Source: Pseudonocardia sp. N23 (GTDB lineage: Bacteria; Actinomycetota; Actinomycetes; Mycobacteriales; Pseudonocardiaceae). Taken from it: a DNA stretch of 64,000 nt. Positions within the stretch are counted from its first letter, which is position 1. Each line of letters begins with the position of its first letter. Shown in pieces: positions 52,538-60,875 of the stretch. The notes under the pieces are model-generated. The model was not told where the DNA came from. It was given only the letters and a program-made list of their open reading frames with translations, and did not search any database. The position numbers and the translations under genes were made by a program. The stretch spans positions 452,068 to 516,067 of the forward strand of contig NZ_BEGX01000052.1 in NCBI RefSeq assembly GCF_002583555.1, read 5' to 3'.

Positions 52538-52972
52538 TCAGCTCTTGACCGTGATGCCCATCGAACGCGCGGTACCGGCGATGATCTTCGCCGCGGCGTC
52601 GATGTCGTTGGCGTTGAGGTCGCGCATCTTCGCCTGGGCGATGTCGCGGACCTGCGCCATGGTCACGGAGGCGACCTTCTTGGTGTGCGGCTCGCCGGAG
52701 CCCTTCTCGACGCCCGCGGCCTTGAGCAGCAGCCTGGCGGCCGGAGGGGTCTTGAGCTCGAAGGTGAACGAGCGGTCCTCGTACACCGAGATCTCGACCG
52801 GCACGACGTCCCCACGCTGCGACTCGGTCGCGGCGTTGTACGCCTTGCAGAACTCCATGATGTTGACGCCGTGCTGACCCAGCGCGGGTCCGACGGGCGG
52901 CGCGGGCGTGGCCGCGCCGGCCTTGATCTGCAACTTGATGATCGCGGAGAGCTTCCGCTTCTTGGGAGGCAT
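52538..52972 (-). CDS. rplK: 50S ribosomal protein L11
   Basis: GTPase-centre protein required for stringent response activation of Rel; thiostrepton and its relatives bind at its contact with rRNA. The 144 residues begin [21 protein letters not shown], with [22 protein letters not shown] (proline-rich N-domain switch) and the C-terminal rRNA-binding domain. It lies 81 bp downstream of nusG. Confidence 0.97.
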   Translation of the reverse strand: MPPKKRKLSAIIKLQIKAGAATPAPPVGPALGQHGVNIMEFCKAYNAATESQRGDVVPVEISVYEDRSFTFELKTPPAARLLLKAAGVEKGSGEPHTKKVASVTMAQVRDIAQAKMRDLNANDIDAAAKIIAGTARSMGITVKS

Positions 52973-53053
52973 TTCTACTTTTCCTCTTCGATCCCTGCTC
53001 GGGGTGCGCCGCGGACCTGCCTGCCGGGGCGCGAGTTCAGTGGTTGCCCGGCC

Positions 53054-54070
53054 TCAGATCTTCGAGACCTGGCTGAAGCCCAGCTCGACGGGCGTCTCAC
53101 GACCGAAGATCGAGACGAGCACCTTGAGCTTCTGGGCGTCGACGTTGACCTCGTTGATCGTCGCCGGGAGTGTCGCGAACGGGCCGTCCATGACGGTGAC
53201 CGACTCGCCGACCTCGAAGTCCACCTCGACCGTGGCCTTGCCGGGCGTCGAGGCGGCGCCGGACTTGCCGGCGTCCTTCTTCGCGGGCTCGGTCTTGGGC
53301 AGCAGGAACTTGAGGACGTCGTCGATCGTCAGCGGCGAGGGCCGCGACGTCGCTCCGACGAACCCGGTCACGCCCGGCGTGTTGCGCACGGCGCCCCACG
53401 ACTGGTCGTTGAGCTCCATGCGCACCAGGATGTAGCCGGGCAGCACCTTGCGCTGCACCTGCTTGCGCTGGCCGTTCTTGATCTCGGTGACCTCTTCGGT
53501 GGGCACCTCGACCTGGTAGATGAAGTCCTCGACGTCCAGGGTCTGCACCCGGGTCTCGAGGTTCGACTTCACCTTGTTCTCGTAGCCGGCGTAGGAGTGC
53601 ACGACGTACCAGTCGCCGGGGGCGCGGCGCAGTGCCTCGCGCAGCTCCTCGGCCGGGTCGACGTCCTCGGCTTCGGAGTCGTCGGCGGCGGGCTCGTCGT
53701 CGGCCTCGGTCTCGACGGCCTCGGCCTCGATCTCGTCGCCGGCCTCGGCCTCGGTGTCCGCGTCGGCGTCGGTGTCCGCGTCGTCGGTGTCCGCGTCGTC
53801 GGTGTCCGCGTCGTCGGTGTCCGCGTCGTCGATGTCCGCGTCGGCGGTGTCTGCCTCGTCGCTGTCCGCGTCGTCGGCGGAGCTGTCTGCGTCGTCGGCG
53901 GACTCGTCGGCGTCGGCTGCCAGCTCGGCATCGACCTCCTGAACGGTCGCCGTCTCGGCCTCGACGTCGTCGTCACCGGACACGGCGTCGATCACCGCCT
54001 CGTTCGCCGCGATCTCGTCGGCGGTGAGGTCGGTGTCGGCTGCTCCGCGGCTGCCGTCTGGGGAGGTCAC
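53054..54070 (-). CDS. nusG: Transcription termination/antitermination protein NusG, acidic N-terminal extension
   Basis: Couples RNA polymerase to Rho and, through S10, to the ribosome. The conserved NGN domain begins near residue 148 ([23 protein letters not shown]) and runs to PGVTGFVG. After a Lys/Pro/Ala linker, the C-terminal KOW domain begins at [21 protein letters not shown]. The preceding 145 residues are extremely acidic (Asp/Ala/Glu/Thr), built partly from DADTD-type five-residue repeats, making 338 residues against about 180 in E. coli. Actinobacterial NusG often has an acidic head, but repeat-built ones may vary in length between strains. The GTG start at 54070 is preceded by GAAGGAAG. 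Confidence 0.94.
   Translation of the reverse strand: MTSPDGSRGAADTDLTADEIAANEAVIDAVSGDDDVEAETATVQEVDAELAADADESADDADSSADDADSDEADTADADIDDADTDDADTDDADTDDADTDADADTEAEAGDEIEAEAVETEADDEPAADDSEAEDVDPAEELREALRRAPGDWYVVHSYAGYENKVKSNLETRVQTLDVEDFIYQVEVPTEEVTEIKNGQRKQVQRKVLPGYILVRMELNDQSWGAVRNTPGVTGFVGATSRPSPLTIDDVLKFLLPKTEPAKKDAGKSGAASTPGKATVEVDFEVGESVTVMDGPFATLPATINEVNVDAQKLKVLVSIFGRETPVELGFSQVSKI
53772..53831. repeat. Four perfect 15-bp tandem repeats in nusG
   Basis: The unit GTGTCCGCGTCGTCG occurs four times without a mismatch (53772-53831) and continues as degenerate copies to about 53885. It is a multiple of three, so gain or loss keeps the nusG frame while changing the length of the acidic head. 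Confidence 0.9.
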
Positions 54071-54146
54071 GTACGTCTCGCTTCCTTCGTCTGCGTGGCC
54101 GGCGGCGCTGTGGTGGTCCGCCGGCCGGGGTGGTCGGCCACGCTCG

Positions 54147-54488
54147 TCAGGGTCCGAAGACCGCCCCGATCGCCTGGCCGAACACGAAGTCGAACCCGGC
54201 CACCAGAGCGACCATGAACGACACGAACACGAGCACGACGATGGTGTAGGTGACCATCTGCTTGCGCGTCGGCCAGATGACCTTGCGCAGCTCCGCGACG
54301 ACCTCGCGGAGGAACCGGGCCAGCCGGTTCGGCAAGGACACCTTGGTGGGCCGCGAGTCGCGGACCGGGGTGGCGCGCCCCTTGCCGGACGCCCCCGATG
54401 CACCGGACGCCGCGGCGGCACGCCGACCACGACGGTCGGCCGCGGTGCTCGGACGTTCCCGTCCGGACCGCTCCTGCTCCTCGCTCAC
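54147..54488 (-). CDS. secE: Protein translocase subunit SecE
   Basis: Clamp subunit of SecYEG. The 113-residue protein has a polar, Arg/Ala-rich N-terminal extension (1-50), the conserved amphipathic helix [20 protein letters not shown] and a single membrane helix ([20 protein letters not shown]). The single-helix form is usual outside enterobacteria. It is followed by nusG after 76 bp and preceded by tRNA-Trp. Confidence 0.95.
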   Translation of the reverse strand: MSEEQERSGRERPSTAADRRGRRAAAASGASGASGKGRATPVRDSRPTKVSLPNRLARFLREVVAELRKVIWPTRKQMVTYTIVVLVFVSFMVALVAGFDFVFGQAIGAVFGP

Positions 54489-54574
54489 GCCCGCTGTCCT
54501 CCGCCCGCACTGGGCGCATGCCGCCCGGCGCTGTCACAACCGTTCGTACTTGGTCTCCGTGCATGTCGCGATGG

Positions 54575-54647
<73 letters not shown>

Positions 54648-54896
54648 AAAGCCTGCCCCGACCCGGCTGCGAGCCGATGCGGGACGGGCGAATGTCGCCT
54701 CGGAGGGCGGGCTCCGGTGATCCTCGGGAACGATCTCCCGTACGACCCCCGCACACGCCCCACCGGCACGACGTACCCGGCCCAGCGAGTGTACGGCACC
54801 CCGCGGACGGGCTCGAAACCGCACACCTCCCGGCCCCCGCCGCGACCCCTGAAACCCAGTGGCGCCGGCCCGGGAACCGTGGGGGATTATGGCGCC

Positions 54897-56126
54897 ATGG
54901 CCACCGCTTCGACCACGTCAACGCCACGGAACCGCATTTCGGCCCGGATCGGGGGCATCGCCGAGTCGGCGACGCTGGCCGTCGATGCGAAGGCGAAGGC
55001 CCTCAAGGCGGCGGGACGACCCGTCATCGGTTTCGGGGCGGGCGAGCCGGACTTCCCGACGCCGCCGGCCATCGTCGCCGCCGCGCAGGCCGCCTGCGCC
55101 GACCCGAAGAACCACCGCTACACCCCCGCGGCCGGGCTTCCCGAGCTGCGCGAGGCCATCGCCGCGAAGACCAAGCGCGACAGCGGGTTCGACGTCGCCG
55201 CCTCCCAGGTCCTGGTCACCAACGGCGGCAAGCAGGCCGTCTACCAGGCGTTCGCCACGATCATCGACCCGGGCGACGAGGTCATCCTCCCCGCGCCGTA
55301 CTGGACGACCTATCCGGAGGCGATCAGCCTCGCGGGCGGTGTGCCGGTCAAGATCGTGACGGGCCCGGACGCGGACTACCTGCCGTCGGTGGAGCAGCTC
55401 GAGGCCGCGCGCACGCCACGCACGAAGGCGCTGCTGTGGTGCTCGCCGTCGAACCCGACGGGTTCGGTCGCCTCGCGTGAGCTCACCGAGGCCGTCGGCC
55501 GCTGGGCCGCCGAGAACGACGTGTGGGTGATCACCGACGAGATCTACGAGCACCTCGTCTACGACGGCGCCGAGGCCGCCTCGGTGCCGGTCGTGGTGCC
55601 CGAGATCGCCGACCGCACGATCGTGCTCAACGGCGTCGCCAAGACCTACGCGATGACCGGCTGGCGGGTCGGCTGGATGATCGGACCGGCCGACGTGATC
55701 AAGGCCGCAGGGAACCTGCAGTCGCATCTGTCGTCCAACGTCGCCAACGTGTCGCAGCGCGCCGCGCTCGAGGCCGTCTCCGGTCCGCTCGACGCGGTCG
55801 CCGAGATGCGCAAGGCGTTCGACCGCCGCCGGCGCACCATCGTCGAGCTGCTGTCGGCGATCCCCGGCGTCCAGTGCCCGACGCCGCGGGGCGCGTTCTA
55901 CGTGTACCCGGCCGTCGGCGAGCTGCTCGGCAAGGAGATCCGCGGAACGGTCGCGAACACCAGCGTCGACCTGGCTGCGCTGATCCTCGAGCACGCCGAG
56001 GTCGCGGTCGTCCCCGGTGAGGCGTTCGGGACCCCCGGCTTCTTCCGGCTGTCCTACGCCCTCGGTGACGACGACCTGCGCACCGGCGTGACCCGCATGG
56101 GCGAGCTGCTGGCCGAGGCCAAGTAG
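54897..56126 (+). CDS. PLP-dependent aminotransferase (aspartate aminotransferase type)
   Basis: Class I/II aminotransferase of 409 residues transferring amino groups between an amino acid and 2-oxoglutarate. PLP lysine K249 in [17 protein letters not shown]186 in the PSNPTGS motif, D214 and Y217 ([11 protein letters not shown]), with a substrate-carboxylate arginine expected in the C-terminal FFRLSYAL. The sequence resembles subgroup I-gamma aspartate aminotransferases (AspC). ATG 54897 follows a GGGGGA run; the longer frame upstream crosses the opposite-strand tRNA-Trp and is not conserved. It ends at a strong hairpin. Confidence 0.9.
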   Translation: MATASTTSTPRNRISARIGGIAESATLAVDAKAKALKAAGRPVIGFGAGEPDFPTPPAIVAAAQAACADPKNHRYTPAAGLPELREAIAAKTKRDSGFDVAASQVLVTNGGKQAVYQAFATIIDPGDEVILPAPYWTTYPEAISLAGGVPVKIVTGPDADYLPSVEQLEAARTPRTKALLWCSPSNPTGSVASRELTEAVGRWAAENDVWVITDEIYEHLVYDGAEAASVPVVVPEIADRTIVLNGVAKTYAMTGWRVGWMIGPADVIKAAGNLQSHLSSNVANVSQRAALEAVSGPLDAVAEMRKAFDRRRRTIVELLSAIPGVQCPTPRGAFYVYPAVGELLGKEIRGTVANTSVDLAALILEHAEVAVVPGEAFGTPGFFRLSYALGDDDLRTGVTRMGELLAEAK

Positions 56127-56142
56127 CCGGACCATCGACACG

Positions 56143-56178
56143 CGAAGGGGCGGGCGCCGGTCGGCGCCCGCCCCTTCG
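56143..56178. terminator. Bidirectional terminator (16-bp perfect stem)
   Basis: Perfect 16-bp arms (56143-56158 with 56163-56178) with loop GGTC, 16 bases past the aminotransferase stop and 12 bases past the stop of the opposing 69-residue gene. Confidence 0.8.
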
Positions 56179-56190
56179 TCGTCGGAGCTG

Positions 56191-56400
56191 CTACTTGTCG
56201 GTGTCGGCGAGCGCGGCCAGTGCGGCGGCACGCTTCGCGTACTTCCAGTCGGCGAGGTCCTGGATCGTCTTGATGCCGAAGGCGGCGAGCTGCTCGTCGT
56301 GCTTCGGGGTCAGGCCCTCGAGCGCCGACGGCGGCGCGGCGAGGACCTCCGCGGCCGACTTGTCCTCCCACGCCTTGTCCACGAGCTTGGCGAACTTCAA
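56191..56400 (-). CDS. Small helix-hairpin-helix-like protein, unknown
   Basis: A 69-residue protein not recognised by name. The middle, LTPKHDEQLAAFGIKTIQDLADWKYA, has the pattern of a helix-hairpin-helix (a Gly turn between two short helices). Such a fold often binds DNA non-specifically, but the other half is unlike any HhH enzyme. It lies 111 bp downstream of hadB on the same strand and may share its transcript. Confidence 0.7.
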   Translation of the reverse strand: MKFAKLVDKAWEDKSAAEVLAAPPSALEGLTPKHDEQLAAFGIKTIQDLADWKYAKRAAALAALADTDK

Positions 56401-56511
56401 CGTTCTGCTCCTGTCGATGCGACGATGTGCCGGCCCTCCACGACGGAGATCCGGTGTGGCGTGCGCAGCATCGACCCGTGGACCGGGCCCGGCAAGTCGG
56501 CCGGGGGAAGT

Positions 56512-56946
56512 TCAGCCGGGCAGGGTGATCTCCGCCGACGCGCGGCCCAGCACGGTCCGCCCGTCGAACTTCGCAACGATGTCGACCTTCGCGATCCGGG
56601 CGCCGTCGTCGCCGTCGAACACGTCGCGGACCTTGCCCGACAGCTCCAGCAGTGCGCCCTCGTCGTCGTCGGGGACGAGCACCGGGCGGGTGAACCGCAC
56701 GCCGTAGGTGCGGATGGCGGCCGGGTCACCGACCCAGCCCGTGACGAGCCGGCCGGCGAGCGCCATCGTCAGCAGACCGTGGGCGATCACGCCGGGCAGG
56801 CCGACGGCCGTGGCCGTGCGGTCGTTCCAGTGGATCGGGTTGAAGTCGCCGGAGGCGCCCGCGTAGCGGACGAGGTCGGCGCGGGTGACGTGGACCTGCA
56901 GCGGGGGCAGCTCGTCGCCCTTGGCGACGGCCGAGAAGTCGGTCAC
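56512..56946 (-). CDS. hadB: (3R)-hydroxyacyl-ACP dehydratase subunit HadB
   Basis: Catalytic hot-dog subunit of the FAS-II dehydratase that dehydrates 3-hydroxyacyl-ACP during long-chain (mycolate-type) elongation. The 144 residues include the MaoC-like active site GDFNPIHWND, with D34 and H39 at positions equivalent to D36/H41 of the M. tuberculosis enzyme, and GVIAHGLLTMA. It overlaps hadA by four bases, consistent with an obligate heterodimer. No hadC follows, unlike in mycobacteria. Confidence 0.9.
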   Translation of the reverse strand: MTDFSAVAKGDELPPLQVHVTRADLVRYAGASGDFNPIHWNDRTATAVGLPGVIAHGLLTMALAGRLVTGWVGDPAAIRTYGVRFTRPVLVPDDDEGALLELSGKVRDVFDGDDGARIAKVDIVAKFDGRTVLGRASAEITLPG

Positions 56947-57386
56947 GAGGCGGCCTGGGTCACGAGCATCGCCTTCGTGGTGGAGACCGGGGTGCCCTCG
57001 ACGTCGGCCAGCTCGCAGCGCAGCGTCAGCATGTGGCTCCCGGCGCGGGTGGTGAGCTCGTCGACGTGGATGACCGTGACCAGCTCGTCGCCACCATGGA
57101 TCGGACGGTGCAGCGTGATCGTCTGGTCGCCGTGGACCATCCGTGAGTAGTCCCAGCCGAAGTCGGGGTCGCGCAGGAAGGCCTCGATCAGCGGCATCGT
57201 GATCGTCGCCGTGAAGGTGGGCGGGGCCACGACGTCGGGATGCCCCGCAGCGCGGGCCGCTTCGACGTCATGACAAATCCGCGAGCCCTCACCGATGGCG
57301 GTGGCGAACTCGCGGATTTTCTCGCGGCCGACCCGGTAGGCCTCGGAAGGCTCCAGTGACCGGCCGACGTAGCTCTCGTCGGGCAC
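56943..57386 (-). CDS. hadA: (3R)-hydroxyacyl-ACP dehydratase subunit HadA
   Basis: Substrate-binding hot-dog partner of HadB. The 147-residue protein (UPF0336-type FAS1-like dehydratase) begins PDESYVGRSLEPSEAYRVGREKIREFATAIGE and has VAPPTFTATI and VHGDQTITLHRPI. It lacks the catalytic Asp-His pair, as expected for HadA. The GTG start lies 2 bp after the rpmG stop. In mycobacteria this dehydratase is the target of thiacetazone and isoxyl. Confidence 0.9.
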   Translation of the reverse strand: MPDESYVGRSLEPSEAYRVGREKIREFATAIGEGSRICHDVEAARAAGHPDVVAPPTFTATITMPLIEAFLRDPDFGWDYSRMVHGDQTITLHRPIHGGDELVTVIHVDELTTRAGSHMLTLRCELADVEGTPVSTTKAMLVTQAAS

Positions 57387-57388
57387 GC

Positions 57389-57556
57389 TCAGCGGGTCTC
57401 GCGGTGCTCCCGGTGCGTGCCGCAGTTAGGGCAGAACTTGTTCATCGCGAGACGGTCGGGGTCGTTCCGACGGTTCTTCTTCGTGATGTAGTTCCGGTGC
57501 TTGCACTGCTCGCACGCCAGCGTGATCTTCGGCCGAACGTCCGTGGCCTTACCCAT
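57389..57556 (-). CDS. rpmG: 50S ribosomal protein L33, zinc-binding (C+)
   Basis: A 55-residue L33 with both CxxC pairs: C15/C18 (LACEQCKH) and C42/C45 (FCPNCGTH). It begins [11 protein letters not shown] with AGGAGG upstream. This is the zinc-requiring housekeeping form, next to hadA and tRNA-Met as in mycobacteria. Its cysteine-free paralogue is at 58729-58893, only 1.2 kb away. Confidence 0.95.
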   Translation of the reverse strand: MGKATDVRPKITLACEQCKHRNYITKKNRRNDPDRLAMNKFCPNCGTHREHRETR

Positions 57557-57600
57557 CGCGGGTGCCTCCTGCTTGCGCTTCTCTGAGAACGACGGTGTGG

Positions 57601-57673
57601 TAGCGGTGGCCGGACTTGAACCGGCGACACAGCGATTATGAGCCGCTTGCTCTACCGACTGAGCTACACCGCT
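57601..57673 (-). tRNA. tRNA-Met (CAU), probably elongator
   Basis: 73-base cloverleaf: acceptor AGCGGTG/CACCGCT, discriminator A, D-arm TAGCTCAGTCGGTAGAGC, anticodon CAU in GCTCATAAT, T-arm GGTTCAAGTCC. The A-T first pair can look initiator-like and a CAU anticodon can also belong to tRNA-Ile2, but the neighbours (tRNA-Thr, rpmG) match the elongator tRNA-Met locus of actinobacteria. Confidence 0.9.
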
Positions 57674-57711
57674 GCGGGAGACCGATACTACGTGGCATCG
57701 GGTCTTCCTCG

Positions 57712-57784
57712 AGCCCCTTTACGGAATCGAACCGTAGACCTTCTCCTTACCATGGAGACGCTCTGCCGACTGAGCTAAAGGGGC
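57712..57784 (-). tRNA. tRNA-Thr (GGU)
   Basis: 73-base cloverleaf: acceptor GCCCCTT/AAGGGGC with discriminator U, D-arm TAGCTCAGTCGGCAGAGC, anticodon GGU in the loop ATGGTAA, T-arm GGTTCGATTCC. It precedes tRNA-Met and rpmG on the minus strand, the conserved order. Confidence 0.95.
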
Positions 57785-57896
57785 GGCACGGCCTTCCGGG
57801 GTGTCGACTGCTTCCCCCGGCTGACCCGGAGAACCTTACACACCCCCGCCGAGCGGCTCAGCAGGCGGGGTGGGCATACCGGCCGACCTGCGGGAA

Positions 57897-57932
57897 CGCG
57901 TTCCGGGAGGGCTACGCGACGCCCGGAACGCG
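57897..57932 (-). terminator. Terminator of the cysteine-free ribosomal protein operon
   Basis: Perfect 11-bp arms (57897-57907 with 57922-57932) with a 14-base loop start five bases after the second rpsN stop. A weaker 7-bp stem (57844-57850 with 57864-57870) follows. Confidence 0.65.
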
Positions 57933-57937
57933 GCCCG

Positions 57938-58243
57938 TCACCAGGACGACTTGCGCACTCCCGGCAGGAATCCGTCGTGGGCCAGCTCACGCAGCCGCAC
58001 CCGGGAGACGCCGAACGCCCGCAGGTACCCGCGGGGCCTGCCGTCGACGGCATCACGGTTGCGCACCCTCGTGGCACTCGCGTCACGCGGCTGCCGGGAC
58101 AGCTCGCGACGGGCCGCGTCGCGCACCTCCGCTGTGGACGTCGGCGCGGCGAGGACCCGCTTCAGCTCCGCGCGGCGCTCGGCGTGACGCGCCACGACGA
58201 CCTTGCGTCGCTCGTTGGCGGCGATCTTGGCGGTGCTCGCCAT
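57938..58243 (-). CDS. rpsN: 30S ribosomal protein S14, zinc-free (C-)
   Basis: 101-residue S14 without cysteines, beginning [27 protein letters not shown] and ending [24 protein letters not shown]. It is the alternative to zinc-binding RpsZ at 7222-7407 and is expected to be made when Zur releases DNA in zinc shortage. It is the last gene of rpmG2-rpsR2-rpmB2-rpsN2; the start overlaps the rpmB stop by one base. Confidence 0.95.
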   Translation of the reverse strand: MASTAKIAANERRKVVVARHAERRAELKRVLAAPTSTAEVRDAARRELSRQPRDASATRVRNRDAVDGRPRGYLRAFGVSRVRLRELAHDGFLPGVRKSSW

Positions 58244-58479
58244 CAGACCTTCCCTCCCCGGGCCCGGATGCGGGCGACGGCCGCCTCGATGCCGATGCGG
58301 TCGATCGTGCGGATGGCGTCGGTCGACAGGCGCAGCCGCACGTGCCGGCCCTCCGAGGCCAGCCAGTACCGCTTGCGCTGGACGTTGGGGTCGAACCGGC
58401 GGCTCGTTCGCACGTGGGAGTGCGAGACCGAGCGGCCGAAGCCGGGCTCGCGCCCGGTCAGGTCGCAGCGACGGGACAC
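58243..58479 (-). CDS. rpmB: 50S ribosomal protein L28, zinc-free type
   Basis: 78-residue L28 with [30 protein letters not shown] and [18 protein letters not shown]. Only one cysteine (C5) remains, so the zinc ribbon is absent: the C- paralogue. It starts with GTG and lies 4 bp after rpsR. Confidence 0.94.
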   Translation of the reverse strand: MSRRCDLTGREPGFGRSVSHSHVRTSRRFDPNVQRKRYWLASEGRHVRLRLSTDAIRTIDRIGIEAAVARIRARGGKV

Positions 58480-58483
58480 GTGC

Positions 58484-58729
58484 TCACCCCCGCCCGGTGC
58501 CCGCGTAGGGCAGCAGCGCCATCTCGCGGGCGTTCCTGATCGCGACGGCCACCTGCCGCTGCTGACGTGGAGTCAGTCCGGTGACGCGGCGGGCGCGGAT
58601 CTTGCCGCGGTCGGACACGAACGTCCGGAGCAGCGCGGTGTCCTTCCAGTCGACCTCCTCGATGCCCCGGGCGTGCAGCGGGTTCGCCTTCCGTCGCGGT
58701 GGGCGTGGACGGCGGGCGGGGGCCGCCAT
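58484..58729 (-). CDS. rpsR: 30S ribosomal protein S18, zinc-free type
   Basis: 81-residue S18: [62 protein letters not shown] in broken stretches matches the family. The N-terminal CxxC of zinc-binding S18 is replaced by Arg/Pro-rich sequence ([14 protein letters not shown]). The ATG overlaps the rpmG2 stop by one base. Confidence 0.93.
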   Translation of the reverse strand: MAAPARRPRPPRRKANPLHARGIEEVDWKDTALLRTFVSDRGKIRARRVTGLTPRQQRQVAVAIRNAREMALLPYAGTGRG

Positions 58730-58893
58730 CAGCGCTCCTCGCGGAAGTCGACGTGCCGGCGGACCTTGGGGTCGTACTTGCGCAGCACCATGCGGTCGGG
58801 GTCGTTGCGCCGGTTCTTGCGGGTCACGTAGGTCGTGCCCGTCCCGGCAGTGGAGCGAAGCCGCACGATCGGCCTCGATTCCGTCCTCGCCAT
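58729..58893 (-). CDS. rpmG: 50S ribosomal protein L33, zinc-free (C-)
   Basis: 54-residue L33 with no cysteine: [19 protein letters not shown], then [21 protein letters not shown] and DFREER. First gene of the Zur-regulated minus-strand unit, with AGGAGGG before its ATG. Compare the zinc-binding copy at 57389-57556: both share [14 protein letters not shown] cores, but the cysteine pairs are lost here. Confidence 0.94.
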   Translation of the reverse strand: MARTESRPIVRLRSTAGTGTTYVTRKNRRNDPDRMVLRKYDPKVRRHVDFREER

Positions 58894-58905
58894 GCACCCT
58901 CCTAA

Positions 58906-58926
58906 AAACGAGAATCATTTTCATCT
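58906..58926. promoter_or_regulatory. Zur box between divergent zinc-starvation operons
   Basis: On the minus strand this reads ATGAAAATGATTCTCG, close to the Zur palindrome TGAAAATGATTTTCA. It is the only clearly AT-rich segment in the area. It lies 13-33 bp before rpmG2 on one side and about 40 bp before mrf on the other. A shared divergent -10 (TACAGT plus-strand / TACTGT minus-strand, about 58926-58932) overlaps its edge, so Zur-Zn would block both operons. Confidence 0.8.
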
Positions 58927-58961
58927 ACAGTACACAGGACGTCACCCCCGAGGAGGAACCC

Positions 58962-60230
58962 GTGCCACCCGACCCGCGCGCACCCCGCCGCACCGAGCTG
59001 CTCGTGCTCGCCGGCCTCCCCCGCGATACCACCGAACGCATCGCCGGCCTGCTGCTCGCCGACCCCGGGACCGTCGTGGTCGGGCACGACCTGCGCGACG
59101 TCGCCACCGGCCTGGTCCGCCGCCGGGTCCGCACCAGCAGTACCGACACCCGCACCGACGTGCGGCTCGCCCACGGCTGCGTCTCCTGCACGCTGCGCGA
59201 GGACCTCCTGCCCGGGCTCCTGCGCCACGCCGGTACCGCCGCCCGCGTCGTCCTGCACCTCGACCCGGTCCTCGAACCGGAACAGGTCTGCTGGGCGCTC
59301 GCCCACGTCCTCGCCGACACCCCCGACGGCGGACGCGCCGTCGTCACCGACGTCCTCGACCTGCGCGGCGTCGTCACCGCCGTCGACTCGCCACGATGGC
59401 TCGACGACGCGACCGGCGACGCCGAGCTCGACGACCGCGACGTCGGCCGGCTGCCCGACGACGAACGGACCGTCGCGCAGGTCGTCACCGGGCAGGCCGA
59501 GTTCGCCGACCTGCTCGTCCTCGGCGGGACCGCGCCCGGCTGGACGCTCGCCCGTACCCACGCCGCCCTCGCCCGCCTCGCCCCCACCGCCCGCCGGGCC
59601 ACGCTCGCCGCCGTCGCCGCCGACCCCGGCCTGCTCGCCCTGCACGACCTGCCCGCCGACGCCCGCCGCGGACGCGTCGACGACGTGCACGCCCCGTTGC
59701 TGCGCGGCGCACCCCCGCTCGACGAGGACTGCGGCCTCGCCCTGCACGTCTTCACCGCGCGCCGGCCGTTCCATCCCGAACGGCTGCACGAGGCGATCGA
59801 CGTGCTTCTCGACGGCGTCGTCCGCACCCGCGGCCGGGTGTGGCTCGCAACCCGGCCCGCCGACGTGCTGTGGCTCGAGTCGGCGGGCGGCGGGCTGCAG
59901 ATCGGGCACGCCGGGAGCTGGCTCGCCGACACCGGCCCCGACGTGTGGGAGGCCGCCGACCCGCAGCGTGTCGCGCTCGCCGCCGCCGGCTGGGACGAGC
60001 GGTTCGGCGACCGCGCACAGGACGTCGTCGTCCTCTCCGACGGCGCGCGCTCCGAGCCGATCGACGCCGCACTGCACGCCGCACTGCTCACCGACGACGA
60101 GCTCGCCGGCGGCCCGGACTCGTGGGCCGCGCTGCCCGACCCCTTCGGGTGGTGGCACACCGACCCCTGCGACACCACCGCCGCACATGCACCGGCCCCG
60201 AACCGTTCCGACCGAGGAGGACACCGCTGA
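58962..60230 (+). CDS. mrf: Ribosome hibernation factor-recruiting protein MRF
   Basis: CobW/COG0523-like protein that in mycobacteria recruits the hibernation factor MPY to ribosomes carrying zinc-free proteins. The 422 residues follow M. tuberculosis Rv0106 along the length: [14 protein letters not shown] (C73, C76), [63 protein letters not shown] and [17 protein letters not shown]. The N-terminal P-loop is degenerate ([12 protein letters not shown]), as in Rv0106. GTG 58962 has AGGAGGAA upstream. It is coupled to rpmF and divergent from the cysteine-free operon across the Zur box. Confidence 0.92.
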   Translation: MPPDPRAPRRTELLVLAGLPRDTTERIAGLLLADPGTVVVGHDLRDVATGLVRRRVRTSSTDTRTDVRLAHGCVSCTLREDLLPGLLRHAGTAARVVLHLDPVLEPEQVCWALAHVLADTPDGGRAVVTDVLDLRGVVTAVDSPRWLDDATGDAELDDRDVGRLPDDERTVAQVVTGQAEFADLLVLGGTAPGWTLARTHAALARLAPTARRATLAAVAADPGLLALHDLPADARRGRVDDVHAPLLRGAPPLDEDCGLALHVFTARRPFHPERLHEAIDVLLDGVVRTRGRVWLATRPADVLWLESAGGGLQIGHAGSWLADTGPDVWEAADPQRVALAAAGWDERFGDRAQDVVVLSDGARSEPIDAALHAALLTDDELAGGPDSWAALPDPFGWWHTDPCDTTAAHAPAPNRSDRGGHR

Positions 60231-60400
60231 TGGCCGTCCCGAAGCGACGGATGTCGCGCGCCAACACCCGCAACCGCCGGGCTCGGTGGAAGGCGACCGC
60301 GCCCGGGCTCGTGCCGATCGTCCTCGGCGGCAGGCGCCACCTCGTGCCCCGGCGACTCGTCGCCGCGTACCGCCGCGGGCTGCTGCCGCCCCCGGACTGA
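60230..60400 (+). CDS. rpmF: 50S ribosomal protein L32, zinc-free type
   Basis: 56-residue L32: [20 protein letters not shown], then a C-terminal half without the CxxC...C zinc ribbon of ordinary L32. Its ATG overlaps the mrf stop (TGATG), so it is co-translated with mrf and presumably Zur-controlled. It is a fifth cysteine-free ribosomal protein in the island, next to the usual four (S14, S18, L28, L33). Confidence 0.92.
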   Translation: MAVPKRRMSRANTRNRRARWKATAPGLVPIVLGGRRHLVPRRLVAAYRRGLLPPPD

Positions 60401-60512
60401 GGGCCCCTTACCCCGGGTGGGTGGCAGGTCCGGGACGACTGAGGGCCCGACCCGGCGAGTACGGGGTCGACGCCCGATGCCCGGACCGGGGCCTCAGCAC
60501 GACCGTGGAGTC

Positions 60513-60875
60513 ATGTTGGTCAGCCGTCATTTCGAAGCGGAGATGTTCGTCCACCGCGACCGGCTCCTCGCCGACGCCGCCGCGTTCCGGCTCGCCCGCC
60601 TCGCCCGCGCGGCCCGTCGCCGACGGCGCCGCGCGGCAGGAGCGGGCTCTGCGCCGGTCCGTGAGGGACCTGTTCCCGTCCCGCCGGTCGCCGCCCGGCC
60701 GGGTGGCGCCCGGCCGGGCGCCACCCACGACGGGGACACCCGCGGGGACGACGGCGCCACGCGGGACAGGGACGCCACGCGGGACAGGGACGCCACGCGG
60801 GACAGGGACGCCACCGGAAACAGGGACGCCACCGGAAACAGGGACGGGAAACGTCGGGGTGCCGTGCGAGCATGA
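60513..60875 (+). CDS. Small basic protein with repeat tail, unknown
   Basis: 120 residues. The first 40 (MLVSRHFEAEMFVHRDRLLADAAAFRLARLARAARRRRRR in two halves: an acidic helix then a basic run) look like a small helical protein. The rest is Pro/Gly-rich, then a repeat tail of RDRDAT and GNRDAT six-residue units. The stop overlaps the start of the LuxR ATPase gene (ATGA), which supports real translation. The ribosome site (GGAG, two bases from ATG) is weak. No function can be given. Confidence 0.5.
   Translation: MLVSRHFEAEMFVHRDRLLADAAAFRLARLARAARRRRRRAAGAGSAPVREGPVPVPPVAARPGGARPGATHDGDTRGDDGATRDRDATRDRDATRDRDATGNRDATGNRDGKRRGAVRA
60753..60842. repeat. Five 18-bp tandem repeats
   Basis: Five units of 18 bp: the first differs by one base, the next two are GACGCCACGCGGGACAGG, the last two GACGCCACCGGAAACAGG. 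They lie inside the small coding region just before the LuxR ATPase, in phase with its codons. The sharp two-block structure suggests recent expansion. Confidence 0.9.

Noticed and set aside
53772..53885. CRISPR-like regular repeats
   Set aside because: The 15-bp units are contiguous with no spacers and are in frame within nusG; it is a coding minisatellite.
57601..57673. tRNA-Ile2 with lysidine-modified CAU anticodon
   Set aside because: Anticodon alone cannot decide, but position between tRNA-Thr and rpmG matches the elongator tRNA-Met locus.
60401..60512. Coding start at 60417 upstream of the small repeat-tailed protein
   Set aside because: The first 32 residues are Gly/Arg/Pro-rich with no ribosome site; ATG 60513 begins the helix-like part.
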